Source: an uncultured Stenotrophomonas sp. (GTDB lineage: Bacteria > Pseudomonadota > Gammaproteobacteria > Xanthomonadales > Xanthomonadaceae). Taken from it: a stretch of 64,000 bases of DNA. The translations under genes were made by a program, and so were the position numbers. The notes under the pieces were generated by a model. The model was not told the origin of the DNA. It searched no databases and worked only from the letters and a program-made list of their open reading frames with translations. Below, one piece after another: positions 37,478-45,801 of the stretch (the first letter of the stretch is position 1; every line of letters starts with the position of its first letter). The stretch lies in the NCBI GenBank assembly GCA_900078405.1, contig FLTS01000001.1:2442626-2506625 (forward strand), in the 5' to 3' direction.

Positions 37478-38221
37478 ATGCTGCAGGAACTCTTCATCGC
37501 CGCTGCTGCCGGGGGCAACGCAAACAACGCGCTCTCGCAGATGGGCTTCGAGCATCTGATTCACGAAATGACCTCCAAGCCGGGCGACTTCGCCGTTTCC
37601 TGGGTCGTGCTGCTGACCCTGGTGATCATGTCGGCCATGTCCTGGTACTGGACCGTCATCAACATCTTCCGCACCACCCGCCTGAAGTCGGCCTCCGACC
37701 GCGTGCCGGGCCTGTTCTGGGATGCCGCCAATGCCCAGGACGCCATCCGTGCGATGGAAGAACAGCCGGCTTCCGAGCCGTTCTCCAAGATCGCCCTGGA
37801 CGCCGCCCAGGCCGCCGCGCACCACCAGCAGGCCGGTGCCGCCGAGACCCTGAGCCGTTCGGAGTTCGTCGACCGCGCCCTGCGCCAGGCCGTGACCCGC
37901 GAGTCCAACAAGCTGCAGGGTGGCATGATCCTGCTGGCCACCGTCGGCGCGACCGCTCCGTTCGTGGGTCTGCTGGGTACCGTGTGGGGCATCTACGGCG
38001 CGCTGATCAAGATCGGTGCCACCGGTTCGGCCTCGATCGACGCCGTTGCCGGCCCGGTGGGTGAAGCGCTGATCATGACCGCCATCGGTCTGTTCGTCGC
38101 GATCCCGGCCGTGTTCGCCTTCAACTTCTTCAGCAAGATCAACAGCGCGACCGTCAGCAAGTTCGACACCTTCGCGCACGATCTGCACGACTTCTTCGCC
38201 ACCGGCTCGCGCGTCCGCTGA
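37478..38221 (+). CDS. exbB: ExbB, proton-channel subunit of the TonB system
   Basis: Inner-membrane protein (247 aa) of the MotA/TolQ/ExbB family. Three hydrophobic helices are seen: VSWVVLLTLVIMSAMSWYW near residue 40, GGMILLATVGATAPFVGLLG near 150 and the last near 195 (MTAIGLFVAIPAVFAFNFF). GLLGTVWGIYGAL is the family core. It forms the pentamer around ExbD. Confidence 0.95.
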   Translation: MLQELFIAAAAGGNANNALSQMGFEHLIHEMTSKPGDFAVSWVVLLTLVIMSAMSWYWTVINIFRTTRLKSASDRVPGLFWDAANAQDAIRAMEEQPASEPFSKIALDAAQAAAHHQQAGAAETLSRSEFVDRALRQAVTRESNKLQGGMILLATVGATAPFVGLLGTVWGIYGALIKIGATGSASIDAVAGPVGEALIMTAIGLFVAIPAVFAFNFFSKINSATVSKFDTFAHDLHDFFATGSRVR

Positions 38222-38268
38222 GCCGCAGGCAGAGCAGTCCTAGCAACGAGATATAGACGGAGCCCGTT

Positions 38269-38694
38269 ATGGCTTTCAGTAGTGGTAACAGCAGCGGCCC
38301 GATGTCCGAGATCAACGTCACGCCCCTCGTGGACGTGATGTTGGTGCTGCTGATCATCTTCATCATCACGGCGCCGCTGATGTCGCACAAGGTCAAGGTG
38401 GAGCTTCCCGAGGCCAACCTGAACATCAATCCGGACGACGCCGAAAAGCGTGCAGGTCCGATCACGGTGGCGGTCAAGGAAGACGGCACGCTCTACTGGA
38501 ACGACGAAGAGGTCTCCAAGGAGACCCTGGAGTCGCGCTTCGCCACGGCTGCCCAGCAGACGCCGCAGCCGCCGCTGAACCTGCGTGGTGACAAGACCAC
38601 CAAGATGAGCGTGATCAACGAAGTGACCAGGATCGCGCAGGGCCAAGGCATGCTGGACGTCGGTTTCGTTGCCACCAAAGAAAAGGGGCAATAA
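38269..38694 (+). CDS. exbD1: ExbD1, TonB-system proton-channel subunit
   Basis: Protein of 141 aa with one membrane helix beginning [20 protein letters not shown]. The protonatable Asp is D22. The periplasmic domain is of the ExbD/TolR type. It is followed after three bases by a second exbD gene. In Xanthomonas campestris the tonB-exbB-exbD1-exbD2 arrangement is established. Confidence 0.95.
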   Translation: MAFSSGNSSGPMSEINVTPLVDVMLVLLIIFIITAPLMSHKVKVELPEANLNINPDDAEKRAGPITVAVKEDGTLYWNDEEVSKETLESRFATAAQQTPQPPLNLRGDKTTKMSVINEVTRIAQGQGMLDVGFVATKEKGQ

Positions 38695-38697
38695 GCG

Positions 38698-39108
38698 ATG
38701 GCATTCAGTAGTGGTGGAAGCAGGGGCCCGATGGCCGACATCAACGTCACGCCCCTCGTGGACGTGATGCTGGTGCTGTTGATCATCTTCATCGTGACCG
38801 CGCCGATCATGACCTACCCGATCGCCGTGGACCTGCCGCAGCGCGTGCTCAACCCGCCGCCGGTGACGCGCGAGCCGCCGCCGCCGATCGATTTGCGGGT
38901 GGATGCGAGCAACCAGGTTTACTGGAACAACAGCCCGGTGAACGTGGCCGACCTGCAGCAGAAGATGGAAGAAGAAGTACAGAAGGATCCGACCAACCAG
39001 CCGGAACTTCGCATCGACGCCAATCCGGATTCGGAGTACGAGGTCATGGCCAGGATTCTGGCCCAGGCCAAGAACGCCCAGATGAAGAAGATCGGCTTCG
39101 TGCAGTAA
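38698..39108 (+). CDS. exbD2: ExbD2, second ExbD paralogue
   Basis: Protein of 136 aa that shares MAFSSG and [18 protein letters not shown] with ExbD1 but has a different periplasmic domain ([19 protein letters not shown]). The first 60 bases of the two genes are nearly identical in DNA, pointing to a tandem duplication. In X. campestris ExbD2 is not needed for iron uptake but matters for plant interaction; the role here is not known. A strong terminator follows. Confidence 0.95.
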   Translation: MAFSSGGSRGPMADINVTPLVDVMLVLLIIFIVTAPIMTYPIAVDLPQRVLNPPPVTREPPPPIDLRVDASNQVYWNNSPVNVADLQQKMEEEVQKDPTNQPELRIDANPDSEYEVMARILAQAKNAQMKKIGFVQ

Positions 39109-39137
39109 CGCAACACCAAGTCATGACGCGACTGGAA

Positions 39138-39165
39138 ACGCCCCCGCTTGCCGGGGGCGTTTTTT
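39138..39165 (+). terminator. Terminator of the tonB-exbBD operon
   Basis: Stem ACGCCCCCG / CGGGGGCGT with a CTTGC loop, followed by TTTTT. Confidence 0.9.
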
Positions 39166-39243
39166 ATTCGGATGACCGGAGTTGCGGGTGGTTCGTCACC
39201 AATATGGCGCCGGACGGCGGGGCCTGTCGGTAATACTGCTTTC

Positions 39244-39312
39244 GTGGGAGCGACACCAGTCGCGGCAGGGGCTCTGCCTCAAAGCCAGGTCGCGACTGAC
39301 GTCGCTCCTGCA
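39244..39312. repeat. REP dimer, GGAGCGACG subtype
   Basis: The left arm is GTGGGAGCGACACCAGTCGCG and the right arm is an inverted GCAGGAGCGACGTCAGTCGC. A degenerate GGGGCTCTGCCTCAAAGCC core lies between. It separates the convergent exbD2 and pdxJ genes. Confidence 0.8.
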
Positions 39313-39338
39313 GTGCCACTCCTGCCGCTTCTGTGGAT

Positions 39339-40091
39339 TCAGGTGCCGGATTCGATGATGCCGAGGTAGCGCTCGATCGTGGTTTCCAGGCCATCGTAAA
39401 GGGCTTCGCCGATCAGAGCGTGGCCGATGGAGACTTCCAGCACGTCCGGCACTTCGGCGAGAAAGTGGCCTAGGTTGGCCTGCGACAGATCATGGCCGGC
39501 GTTGACGCCCAGCCCCGCGGCCTGTGCGCGGCGGGCGGCGGCGGCGAACATCGCCGCCGCATCGGCACTGCCGGCGGCGAAGGCCTCGGCGTAGGGGCCG
39601 GTGTAGAGCTCGATGCGGTCGGCGCCGAGTTCGGCGGCGCGGGCGATGTGCGGGTTGCCGGCATCGACGAACAGGCTGACGCGGCAGCCGTAGTCCTTCA
39701 GCGCGGCGACCAGCGGCAGCAGGCGTTCGCCGTCGCGTTGGAAATCGAAACCGTGGTCGGAGGTCAGCTGGCCATCGCTGTCGGGCACCAGCGTGGCCTG
39801 CGCCGGGCGGGCCTGGTCGCACAGCGGCAGCAGGCCCGGGTAGCCGGGGCGCGGCGGCGCGAACGGGTTGCCTTCGATGTTGAACTCGACGTCGTGCTGG
39901 CGCGTCAGCTCGGACAGCATCAGCACGTCGTCGGCGCGGATGTGGCGCTGGTCGGGCCGCGGGTGCACGGTGATGCCGTGCGCGCCGGCGCGCAGGCAGG
40001 TCATCGCCGCGCGCACCACGTCCGGATCGCCGCCGCCGCGGGAATTGCGCAGGACCGCGATCTTGTTGACGTTGACGCTCAGGCGGGTCAT
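39339..40091 (-). CDS. pdxJ: PdxJ, pyridoxine 5'-phosphate synthase
   Basis: TIM-barrel enzyme (250 aa) that condenses 3-amino-1-hydroxyacetone phosphate with deoxyxylulose 5-phosphate to form pyridoxine 5'-phosphate. Family motifs include [38 protein letters not shown] and [12 protein letters not shown]. The start overlaps the stop of the upstream small membrane protein gene (ATGA). Confidence 0.96.
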   Translation of the reverse strand: MTRLSVNVNKIAVLRNSRGGGDPDVVRAAMTCLRAGAHGITVHPRPDQRHIRADDVLMLSELTRQHDVEFNIEGNPFAPPRPGYPGLLPLCDQARPAQATLVPDSDGQLTSDHGFDFQRDGERLLPLVAALKDYGCRVSLFVDAGNPHIARAAELGADRIELYTGPYAEAFAAGSADAAAMFAAAARRAQAAGLGVNAGHDLSQANLGHFLAEVPDVLEVSIGHALIGEALYDGLETTIERYLGIIESGT

Positions 40092-40357
40092 GGCTGCGGC
40101 TGTCCTTCGGGCGGCAGGTTGGAGGGAGGCGGGGCGGCCGGACGCAGCTGTTCACGCATCGCCTGCAGCTCTGCCGGATGCAGGGCGCGCGGCGTGGCGG
40201 TGAAGGCACCCCCGGTACGGGCGTGGTAGAGGCCGCGGACCCACAGCAGCAGGCAAGCCAACGCTGCCAGCAGCGCCAGCCACAGCAAGCCGGCGTGGGT
40301 GGTGGTCAGGGCGAAGAAAAAAGCGCCGATGGCGAACAGCAGGAACAACCAGTACAT
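40088..40357 (-). CDS. Small membrane protein upstream of pdxJ
   Basis: Protein of 89 aa with two adjacent hydrophobic helices ([20 protein letters not shown] and [20 protein letters not shown]) and a proline-rich tail. GGGAGGTA precedes the ATG. It overlaps pdxJ by four bases and starts 70 bases after the cls stop, so the three genes probably form one transcript. I do not recognise the family; no function is inferred. Confidence 0.75.
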   Translation of the reverse strand: MYWLFLLFAIGAFFFALTTTHAGLLWLALLAALACLLLWVRGLYHARTGGAFTATPRALHPAELQAMREQLRPAAPPPSNLPPEGQPQP

Positions 40358-40426
40358 GGGTACCTCCCGGCAAGGTCGCCAGTTTAGCGGTGCCGGCCAC
40401 TGCACGGCATGCATCGCGGCGAGTAC

Positions 40427-41887
40427 TCAGAGCAGTGGCGAGGCCAGCCGGGCGAAGGCCTCCGGCAGGCGATGGCGCCAGAGCGGAGGCTTGTGCTCCG
40501 GCTGCACCTGGGTGGCACGGGCGAATTCCTGCTCCAGCAGGGCTTCCAGCGCGGCGGTCAGGCTGCGGTCGTGGTACAGCATCGACAGCTCGAAGTTCAG
40601 GCGGAAGCTGCGGTGGTCGAAGTTGGCGCTGCCGACGATGCAGGTGTCGTCGTCGGCGATGAAGGCCTTTGTGTGCAACATGCGTGGGCCGTATTCATAG
40701 ATCTTCACGCCCGCTTGCAGCAGTTCGTCGAAATACGAGCGCGCGGCCAGGGTGACGAACAGCGAGTCACTGCGCCGCGGCACCAGCAGGCGCGTGTCCA
40801 GCCCGGCCAGCGCGGCCGAGGTCAAGGCCATGCGCGCGGCCTCGCCGGGCACGAAGTACGGCGTCACCAGCCACACCCGGCGGCTGGCTTCCTGGATTGC
40901 CGCCACGTGCATGCGGTGGATAGCCTCCCACGACGAATCCGGCCCCGAGACCAGCACCTGTGCCTGGATCGTGCCGTCCTCGCGGCCGGGCATGTCCGAG
41001 GGGAACAGGTCCTCGCGATCGAAATGCGCCTTGCCCTGCCCGCTGGCGTAGATCCAGTCCTCCAGGAACACCAGCTGCAGGCTGCGCACGACGTGGCCGG
41101 TGATGCGCATGTGCAGGTCGCGGTAGGCGTCGGCGCGGCGGCTTTCGTCCTCGGTGTCGGTGATGTTGATGCCACCGGTGAACGCCAGTGTGCCGTCCAC
41201 CACCACCAGCTTGCGGTGGGTGCGCAGGTTCAGCCACGGCCGCTTGAACGGCTTGAGCAGCTGTCGCGGGTGGAACCACACCACTTCGCCGCCGGCATCG
41301 AGCAGCGGCCGCAGGAAACGGCGCCGGATCCGCGAAGACCCCACGGCGTCCAGCAGCAGGCGCACCTTCACCCCGGCCCGGGCGCGCTCGACCAGCGCGT
41401 CGCGCAGCGCGGTGCCGGCATGGTCCGGTTCGAAGATGTAGTACTCCAGGTTGACGTGGCGCCGTGCGCCGGCCACCGCGGCGAGGATGGCGGCATAGGT
41501 GGCCGCGCCGTCGACCAGCCACTCGACCGCGGTGGCGCTGCTGGGCGGCAGCCCGGTGGTGGCCTGGCCGACGCGCGCCAGTTCGGTGCATTCGGCATCC
41601 GGTGGGCAGACCGCGTTGTAGGCCTCCATGCCCTCGCGCGAGCGCCCGCGTCGCAGCCGCTGGCGGACGATGCGCTGTGGTCCGAACAGGTAGAACACGA
41701 ACAGGCCCAGGTAAGGCAGTGCCGCCAGCGACAGGATCCAGCTCAGCGTCGCCACCGGCTCGCGCTTCTGCAGCACGATGTAGCAGGCCAGCAACAGCAG
41801 GTAGGCCACGTAGGTGGCCGCCAGTATCTGCGCCAGATGCGGAATGGCCGACAGGGTGGTCCACAGGGTGTGCAGGAAGTCGCGCAT
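40427..41887 (-). CDS. cls: Cardiolipin synthase, phospholipase D family
   Basis: Membrane enzyme (486 aa) that joins two phosphatidylglycerols to cardiolipin. Two N-terminal helices (about 13-58) anchor it. Two HKD motifs are intact: HRKLVVVDGTLAFTGG and HTKAFIADDDTCIVGSANFD. VNLEYYIFEPDHAGTALRDA and DLHMRITGHVV are family-typical. The frame stays open 38 codons upstream, but the membrane-anchor start MRDFLHTLWTTLSAIPH fits cls proteins best. Confidence 0.93.
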   Translation of the reverse strand: MRDFLHTLWTTLSAIPHLAQILAATYVAYLLLLACYIVLQKREPVATLSWILSLAALPYLGLFVFYLFGPQRIVRQRLRRGRSREGMEAYNAVCPPDAECTELARVGQATTGLPPSSATAVEWLVDGAATYAAILAAVAGARRHVNLEYYIFEPDHAGTALRDALVERARAGVKVRLLLDAVGSSRIRRRFLRPLLDAGGEVVWFHPRQLLKPFKRPWLNLRTHRKLVVVDGTLAFTGGINITDTEDESRRADAYRDLHMRITGHVVRSLQLVFLEDWIYASGQGKAHFDREDLFPSDMPGREDGTIQAQVLVSGPDSSWEAIHRMHVAAIQEASRRVWLVTPYFVPGEAARMALTSAALAGLDTRLLVPRRSDSLFVTLAARSYFDELLQAGVKIYEYGPRMLHTKAFIADDDTCIVGSANFDHRSFRLNFELSMLYHDRSLTAALEALLEQEFARATQVQPEHKPPLWRHRLPEAFARLASPLL

Positions 41888-41991
41888 GCCGGCGATTCTA
41901 GCCAGCCCCGGTGCCGGTTTGCGGATGCCGTGCGGGCCAGCCTGAACGCCGCGTCGCTGCATCTGCGACGGCGCCGCGTTAGCGTGGGCCG

Positions 41992-43092
41992 ATGCCGACA
42001 TCCATTCCGATCAAGGGCCGCGGAGCCAGCAGCCACCTGCCCGGCCGTTTCGAAACCCGCACCAGCGAAGCGGTCGATGACGGCTGGATGGCCGAGGAGG
42101 GCGAGGAGTTCGCCGCCCCGCGCCTGCGCACCGATGTGCGCGTTGAAACCGCACGCAGCATCATCAGCCGCAACACCTCGCCGGACGTGGGCTTCGACCA
42201 GTCGGTGAACCCGTACCGCGGCTGCGAGCACGGCTGCTCGTACTGCTTCGCGCGCCCGACCCACGCCTACCTGAATCTGTCGCCGGGGCTGGATTTCGAG
42301 ACCAGGATCTTCGCCAAGACCAACGCCGCCGAGCTGCTGCGCAAGGAACTGGCCAGGCCCGGCTACGTGGTCAAGCCGATCGCGCTGGGCATCAATACCG
42401 ACGCCTACCAGCCGATCGAGCGAAAGCTCGGCATCACCCGCCAGCTGATCGAGGTGATGCTGGAAACCCGGCATCCGTTCTCGTTGATCACCAAGAACGC
42501 GCTGGTCGAGCGCGACATCGACCTGCTGGCGCCGCTGGCCGAGCAACGGCTGGTCAGCGTGCACTTCTCGGTGACCTCGCTGGACCCGCACCTGTCGGCC
42601 AGACTCGAACCGCGCGCCTCGGCCCCGCATGCACGGCTGCGGGCGATGCGGCGGCTGCACGAGGCCGGCATCCCGGTCGGCGTGATGGTCGCGCCGGTGA
42701 TCCCGTGGATCAACGATGCCGAGCTGGAAGCGGTGCTGGAGGCTGCACGCGAGGCCGGCGCGCGCAGCGCCGGCTACGTGCTGCTGCGCCTGCCGTACGA
42801 GGTGGCGCCGCTGTTCCGCGAATGGCTGCAGACGCACCATCCGCAGCGCGCCGAGCACGTGATGAGCACCATCAACCAGCTGCGCGGCGGCAAGGATTAC
42901 GACGGCCGCTTCGGCAAGCGCATGCGCGGCGAAGGCGTGTATGCGCAATTGCTGGCGCGGCGCTTCGCACTGGCGCGGAAGCGGCTGGGCTTCGACGCCT
43001 CGCGCGAGCAGTGGCCGTGGCTGGACTGCAGTCGCTTCGTTGCGCCGGTGCCGCCGCGCAAGCCCTCGCCGCAGGGCGAGCTGTTCACGTAG
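41992..43092 (+). CDS. Radical SAM protein of the PA0069/SPL-like group
   Basis: Radical SAM enzyme (366 aa). The iron-sulfur cluster cysteines are C78, C82 and C85 (CEHGCSYC), preceded by VGFDQSVNPYRG. DTDxxxP-like INTDAYQPIERKLGITR and ITKNALVERDIDLL match the spore photoproduct lyase related group. The reaction is unknown. It diverges from cls with a gap of about 104 bases. The TAG stop lies in the GTAG head of the next repeat. Confidence 0.88.
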   Translation: MPTSIPIKGRGASSHLPGRFETRTSEAVDDGWMAEEGEEFAAPRLRTDVRVETARSIISRNTSPDVGFDQSVNPYRGCEHGCSYCFARPTHAYLNLSPGLDFETRIFAKTNAAELLRKELARPGYVVKPIALGINTDAYQPIERKLGITRQLIEVMLETRHPFSLITKNALVERDIDLLAPLAEQRLVSVHFSVTSLDPHLSARLEPRASAPHARLRAMRRLHEAGIPVGVMVAPVIPWINDAELEAVLEAAREAGARSAGYVLLRLPYEVAPLFREWLQTHHPQRAEHVMSTINQLRGGKDYDGRFGKRMRGEGVYAQLLARRFALARKRLGFDASREQWPWLDCSRFVAPVPPRKPSPQGELFT

Positions 43093-43160
43093 GTCGGGGC
43101 TCCGTCCCCGACGCCCCGTATATCCGGACATTCAAGCGTCGGGGCGTAGCTCCGGCCTGC
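43089..43160. repeat. REP dimer, GGTCGGGGCTACGCCCC-like subtype
   Basis: GTAGGTCGGGGCTCCGTCCCCGAC starts the left arm and includes the radical SAM stop codon. The right arm ends GCGTAGCTCCGGCCTGC and is partly degraded. Confidence 0.75.
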
Positions 43161-43198
43161 CGGGAGCAGGTGTACGGCATCCGCGGGGATGTGGCGGT

Positions 43199-44212
43199 TC
43201 AGCCCCGCGCGTCATGCTCGCGGTGGCAGCGGGTGGCTTCGGCCACTTCGTTGCGCGAGCCGAGGAACACCGGCACGCGCTGGTGCAGCTGGCCGGGCTC
43301 GATGTCGAGGATGCGCCGGCGGCCGTCGGTGGCCGCGCCGCCGGCCTGTTCGACCAGGAAGGACATCGGGTTGGCCTCGTACATCAGCCGCAGCTTGCCG
43401 GGCTTGGACGGGTCCTTGCGGTCCCACGGGTAGATGAAGATGCCGCCGCGGGTGAGGATGCGGTGCACGTCGGCCACCATCGAAGCGATCCAGCGCATGT
43501 TGAAATCCTTGCCGCGCGGGCCGTCGCGGCCGGCCAGCAGGGCGGCCACGTAGCCCTGCATCGGCGCTTCCCAGTGGCGCTGGTTGGACATGTTGATGGC
43601 GAATTCGCCGGTGTCCGCCGGCACCTGCATGCCGCGCTGGGTCAGCACGAATTCGCCGGTCTCGCGGTCCAGGGTGAAGGCGTGGGTGCCGTGGCCGAGG
43701 GTCAGTACCAGCATCGTGCTCGGGCCGTAGATGCAGTAGCCGGCCGCCACCTGCTGCGTGCCCGGCTGCAGGAAGTGCTCGTCGCCCGGCTTGTCCACAC
43801 CAGCCGGGGCGCGCAGCACCGAGAAGATGGTGCCGACCGAGACGTTGACGTCGATGTTGGAGCTGCCGTCCAGCGGGTCGAACAGCAGCAGGAAGTCGCC
43901 GTGCGGGTACTCGGACGGCACCGGCTGGCTGTGGTCCATCTCCTCCGAGGCGCAGGCGGCCAGATGGCCGCCCCAGGCGTTGGCTTCGAGCAGGATCTCG
44001 TTGGAGATCACGTCCAGCTTCTTCTGCGCCTCGCCCTGCACGTTGCCGGTGCCGGCGTCGCCGAGCACACCGCCCAGTGCGCCTTTGCTTACCGCGATCG
44101 AGATGCTGGTGCAGGCGCGCGCCACCACCGCCACCAGTTGCCGCAGGTCGGCGTTGATGCGCCGGGCATGCTGTTCTTCGATCAGGAAGCGGGTCAACGA
44201 CGTGCGGGACAT
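43199..44212 (-). CDS. fbp: Fructose-1,6-bisphosphatase class I
   Basis: Gluconeogenic enzyme (337 aa, family length) that hydrolyses fructose 1,6-bisphosphate. The metal site [20 protein letters not shown] is intact. [24 protein letters not shown] and [20 protein letters not shown] are further family motifs. The start [14 protein letters not shown] was taken because the upstream open frame crosses the intergenic repeat. It lies downstream of the aminotransferase gene on the same strand after a terminator. Confidence 0.95.
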   Translation of the reverse strand: MSRTSLTRFLIEEQHARRINADLRQLVAVVARACTSISIAVSKGALGGVLGDAGTGNVQGEAQKKLDVISNEILLEANAWGGHLAACASEEMDHSQPVPSEYPHGDFLLLFDPLDGSSNIDVNVSVGTIFSVLRAPAGVDKPGDEHFLQPGTQQVAAGYCIYGPSTMLVLTLGHGTHAFTLDRETGEFVLTQRGMQVPADTGEFAINMSNQRHWEAPMQGYVAALLAGRDGPRGKDFNMRWIASMVADVHRILTRGGIFIYPWDRKDPSKPGKLRLMYEANPMSFLVEQAGGAATDGRRRILDIEPGQLHQRVPVFLGSRNEVAEATRCHREHDARG

Positions 44213-44309
44213 GGACGGTGGCTGCCTTCGGGAAAAGGGGCGCCATTGTCGCGGGTTGTCCGTGGTTTTGCGAATCAGGGTCAGGAAATGTCCTGATAAA
44301 GACAGCGAC

Positions 44310-44361
44310 GAGGTGCCGGGCTTGCCAGGGCAAGCCCTGTGCGGGGCTTGCCCCGCACCTG
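44310..44361. repeat. REP element, GTGCGGGGCTTGCCCCGCAC arm plus degraded arm
   Basis: The right arm GTGCGGGGCTTGCCCCGCAC is perfect. The left arm GGTGCCGGGCTTGCC is partial. It lies between fbp and the aminotransferase terminator. Confidence 0.75.
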
Positions 44362-44390
44362 TGCAATGCAACCTGTACCACCCGCGATAC

Positions 44391-44417
44391 AAAAAGCCCG
44401 GCATTGCGCCGGGCTTT
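44391..44417 (-). terminator. Terminator of the aromatic aminotransferase gene
   Basis: The hairpin AAAAAGCCCGGC-ATTGC-GCCGGGCTTT ends in five T on the minus strand. It starts 22 bases after the gene's stop codon. Confidence 0.85.
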
Positions 44418-44438
44418 CGATGCGGTGGTGCAACCGGC

Positions 44439-45641
44439 TCAGCCGCGGCTGACTTCGTAGACCGCCTTGGCCACGTAGTCCAGGTTCTTCTGGCTCAGCG
44501 CGGCCACGCAGATGCGGCCGGTACCGACGGCGTAGATGCCGTAGTCGTCGCGCAGCCGGTCCACCTGCGCCTTGCTCAGGCCCGAGTACGAGAACATGCC
44601 GGCCTGCTGCTGGATGAAGCCGAATTCCGGCGCACCCAGCGCGGCCAGCTTCTGCACCATGCCGGCACGCAGGGCGTGGATGCGCTCGCGCATCTCGGTC
44701 AGCTCCGCTTCCCACAGGCCGCGCAGCTCGGTGCTGCCGAGCACGCCGGCGACCAGCGCCGCGCCGTGGGTGGACGGGCTGGAGTAGATGGTGCGGACGA
44801 TGCGCTTGACCTGCGACTGCACGGCCTTGGTCGCGGTGGCGTTCGGGCCCACCACCGACAGCGCGCCAACGCGCTCGCCGTACAGCGAGAACGACTTGGA
44901 GTACGAATTGGCGACGATGAAGCTGTCGATGCCGGCCTCGGCGACGATGCGCACCGCCTGGCCGTCGGCCTCGATGCCCCTGTCGAAGCCCTGGTAGGCC
45001 ATGTCGATGAACGGGAACAGCTGGCGTTCCTTCAGCAGCGCGGCGACCTGCTGCCACTGTTCGGTGCTCAGGTCGGCGCCGGTCGGGTTGTGGCAGCAGG
45101 CGTGCAGCAGCACCACGGTGCCCGGCTGCAGCTTCTGCAGGTCGGCGACCATGCCGGCGAAATCCAGGCCGTGGCTGGCGTTGTCGAAGTAGGCGTAGTC
45201 GACCACGTCGAAGCCGGCCGCGCCGAACACCGCGCGGTGGTTTTCCCAGCTCGGGTTGCTGATCGCCACGGTGGCGTGCGGCAGCAGCTTCTTCAGCAGG
45301 TCGGCGCCGACGCGCAGCGCACCGCTGCCGCCGATGGTCTGGGTGGTGGCGACGCGGCCGGCGGCGAGCAGTTCCGAATCCGCGCCGAACACCAGCTCCT
45401 GCGTGGCCCGGGTGTAGGCCGGCAGGCCGTCGATCGGCAGGTAGCCGCGCGGCTTGGCCTCGTCGGCGAGCTGCCCTTCGATCTGCTTGACCGCGCGCAG
45501 CAGCGGGATGCGGCCGTTTTCATCGTAGTAGATGCCGACGCCAAGGTTGACCTTGGTGGCGCGGCTGTCGGCGTTGTAGGCCTCGGTCAGACCCAGGATC
45601 GGGTCACCGGGCACCTGTTCCACGTTTGCAAAGAAGGACAC
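44439..45641 (-). CDS. tyrB: Aromatic amino acid aminotransferase (TyrB type)
   Basis: PLP enzyme (400 aa from this start) of the aspartate/aromatic aminotransferase fold type I. The PLP lysine is in [31 protein letters not shown] and the N-terminal [16 protein letters not shown] are diagnostic. The GTG at 45641 gives VSFFANVE, matching the start of TyrB proteins. A GTG at 45683 would add 14 Ser/Thr/Pro-rich residues. Substrates are expected to be aspartate, tyrosine and phenylalanine. Confidence 0.9.
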   Translation of the reverse strand: MSFFANVEQVPGDPILGLTEAYNADSRATKVNLGVGIYYDENGRIPLLRAVKQIEGQLADEAKPRGYLPIDGLPAYTRATQELVFGADSELLAAGRVATTQTIGGSGALRVGADLLKKLLPHATVAISNPSWENHRAVFGAAGFDVVDYAYFDNASHGLDFAGMVADLQKLQPGTVVLLHACCHNPTGADLSTEQWQQVAALLKERQLFPFIDMAYQGFDRGIEADGQAVRIVAEAGIDSFIVANSYSKSFSLYGERVGALSVVGPNATATKAVQSQVKRIVRTIYSSPSTHGAALVAGVLGSTELRGLWEAELTEMRERIHALRAGMVQKLAALGAPEFGFIQQQAGMFSYSGLSKAQVDRLRDDYGIYAVGTGRICVAALSQKNLDYVAKAVYEVSRG

Positions 45642-45801
45642 GGCGGTACTCGTAGCGGTGGTGGGAGGGGAGGAATTCGGCACGACCGCACGGCGCGGTC
45701 AAACCGGTTCATCCTAACAGGGCCGGCGGTGGGCGGCAGGGTTTCAGGCGGAACCGTCCCGTGCCGGCGCGGGTTGGCCCGCGATCGGGGATGATGCCGG
45801 C

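Noticed and set aside
45614..45626. A fourth parS site near the tyrB start (GTTCCACGT)
   Set aside because: Only one half matches; the other half (TTGCAAAG) is unrelated.
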